In this document: piece after piece, positions 62,952 to 64,000 of the stretch
Layout: every line of letters starts with the position of its first letter
Position numbering within the stretch: the first letter of the stretch is position 1
NCBI RefSeq assembly: GCF_000687475.1
Contig: NC_057322.1
Span: 558,001 to 622,000, forward strand
DNA from: Ustilaginoidea virens
Lineage: Eukaryota > Ascomycota > Sordariomycetes > Hypocreales > Clavicipitaceae
Length of the DNA: 64,000 nucleotides
Reading direction: 5' to 3'
The notes under the pieces: generated by a model
What the model saw: the letters and a program-made list of their open reading frames with translations, nothing else
Told to the model about the DNA's origin: nothing
Databases searched by the model: none
Position numbers and translations under genes: made by a program

Positions 62952-63118
62952 CTACTACCGCGGCCCTTCCCGCCGATTCAATATATCGGCCCCACTCGTT
63001 AATTAGCTACTGTGGCAGGCCCTTACCGGCTGCCGCTACTGCGGCTTGCCCCGCCGATACGATATATCGGCCCTGTCAATTGACTACTACGGCAGGCCCC
63101 TACCGGCTGCCGCTGCTG
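62952..63118. repeat. GC-rich hairpin-forming block, right of D
   Basis: Two tandem units of about 80 bp (62960-63040 and 63041-63117), each with a CCGAT...ATCGG palindrome and a GGCAGGCCC...GGCTGCCGCT arm pair. Related to the block left of D, so D inserted into or between such units. Confidence 0.7.
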
Positions 63119-63119
63119 C

Positions 63120-63515
63120 AGTCTTCCTTATTAGCACGATTTCCATGAAATCGCCTCTTCTAGGTCGTGTCTTGCTGATCTATAGTGAACCTTCTTAGCA
63201 GGATGATAGTACTCCATATCCTGTGAGTGGTGCTGTTACCACTACTGATCAGTGTTGTATACTTTGGTCCTAGTCTGAATGGTGCGCGTGGGATGCTAAG
63301 GCATCGCTATAATCACCGTATCACCAATCAAAGGTATTATTCCTCTTTTATTATGACTATATGACTGACTAGAAAAGAAAAAAGGAGGAAAAGGGCAGAT
63401 AGGGCTGCATCTGACGATGTGGCCTTTTCATATGTGCGTGCCGCGGCCACGTATGCCATACAGTCAGGTGCGCTGATTGACTGGCTGACTGACCGACTGA
63501 CCAACGATTCCGACA
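63120..63515 (-). mobile_element. F element 5' end, right (inverted) copy
   Basis: Minus-strand LTR of 263 bp (63515-63253) starting TGTCGGAATC and ending TACAACA, followed by leader sequence to 63,120. It matches 55725-56125 in inverted orientation with small indels and many transitions. Confidence 0.75.
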
Positions 63516-64000
63516 AATAATATCGATAGAGATTATTATAGATGTTTATATAGTAATCTTATTGGCTTATTTAGCAATGTACCATTTTAGTATAAGTATT
63601 GAAGTGGGACATTTAATAAGAGTCTTATAAACATCATTTGTCGGAAGGTGACTACTAGCAATCACCACGTATCAACACTTTAGCAGGCTAAAAAAGCCAT
63701 TAAGTATCTCATACTTGCAGAATATGCAGTGCACGCAACTAAAAATGAGTAGCCGGCACTTATATACATTCTTTTGTACACAATTGGACGACGCATCTTA
63801 ATACATCGCGATACACACCACCATACTTCAAAACCACAAATTTTTAACACAGAACATTACGCCATATGTCCGCGACGCAATTAAAACTAGTTGTTCACTA
63901 AATGATAGCTAGAATCCTCGCTTCCGTAAAGTCCACCACCAGCATACTGCCCTTTAGTCACTTGAGAAAACTTTGACCTATTAATTGAGTAGAGCTCTTC
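63516..64000. other. Unassigned AT-rich sequence at the right edge
   Basis: No ORF or element recognised. A 10-bp inverted repeat GATGTTTATA/TATAAACATC lies at about 63540 and 63629. CA/TG dinucleotides are commoner here than in the RIP-affected block, so the heavy mutation may end near 63,600. Confidence 0.45.

Overview
The window looks like a filamentous ascomycete chromosome segment (Pezizomycotina; Sordariomycetes or Hypocreales is my guess from gene content, not shown by the sequence). The evidence is short spliceosomal introns (59-93 bp) with GT...AG ends, typical fungal protein families, and a sharp split between a GC-balanced genic part (1 to about 11,400) and a TA-rich part (about 11,700 to 63,500). 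In the TA-rich part nearly every coding frame is broken by TAA/TAG where relatives have Gln or Trp codons, the signature of repeat-induced point mutation (RIP, C-to-T on either strand).

Genic part. Three intact multi-exon genes: a DHA2-type MFS transporter (2196-4119, +, six exons), a glycoside hydrolase family 47 alpha-1,2-mannosidase with an N-terminal membrane anchor (4430-6327, +, two exons), and a large membrane-anchored amidohydrolase of the kind often labelled CE9 in fungi (8371-11353, -, two exons). The spaces hold microsatellites and short tandem arrays but no gene I can support.

Repeat part. It resolves, by exact target-site duplications (TSDs), into nested LTR retrotransposons. 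A Gypsy-type solo LTR (11702-55506) was split by Copia element A (11718-55265, TSD CCGGC). A was split by Copia C1 (15882-38127, TSD ATAAC) and by Copia C3 (41135-54927, TSD GTTAG). C1 was split by Copia B (17159-24758, TSD ATACG) and by a chromodomain Gypsy element E (26345-33678, TSD ATAAG). C3 was split by a shorter sibling, C2 (46464-52949, TSD GCCCT). To the right, Copia D (56473-62951) carries a solo B-type LTR (60378-61102, TSD CCTTT) and sits between two inverted 5' ends of an A-related family (F, 55725-56270 and about 63120-63515) with hairpin-rich GC blocks beside it.

How it fits together. The three genes are housekeeping or secretory-pathway and transport functions with no visible operon-like logic. 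The repeat block is a graveyard with layers: A, D and E are heavily mutated, C1 and C3 less so, B moderately, and C2 and the B solo LTR least. The points most worth a second look are: an intron-containing gene remnant running antisense inside Gypsy element E; the loss of the Gag core in C2 and its replacement by repeats resembling its own pol linker; a hairpin after the 5' LTR of the A/F families whose shape but not sequence is kept; and the head-to-head inverted F ends.
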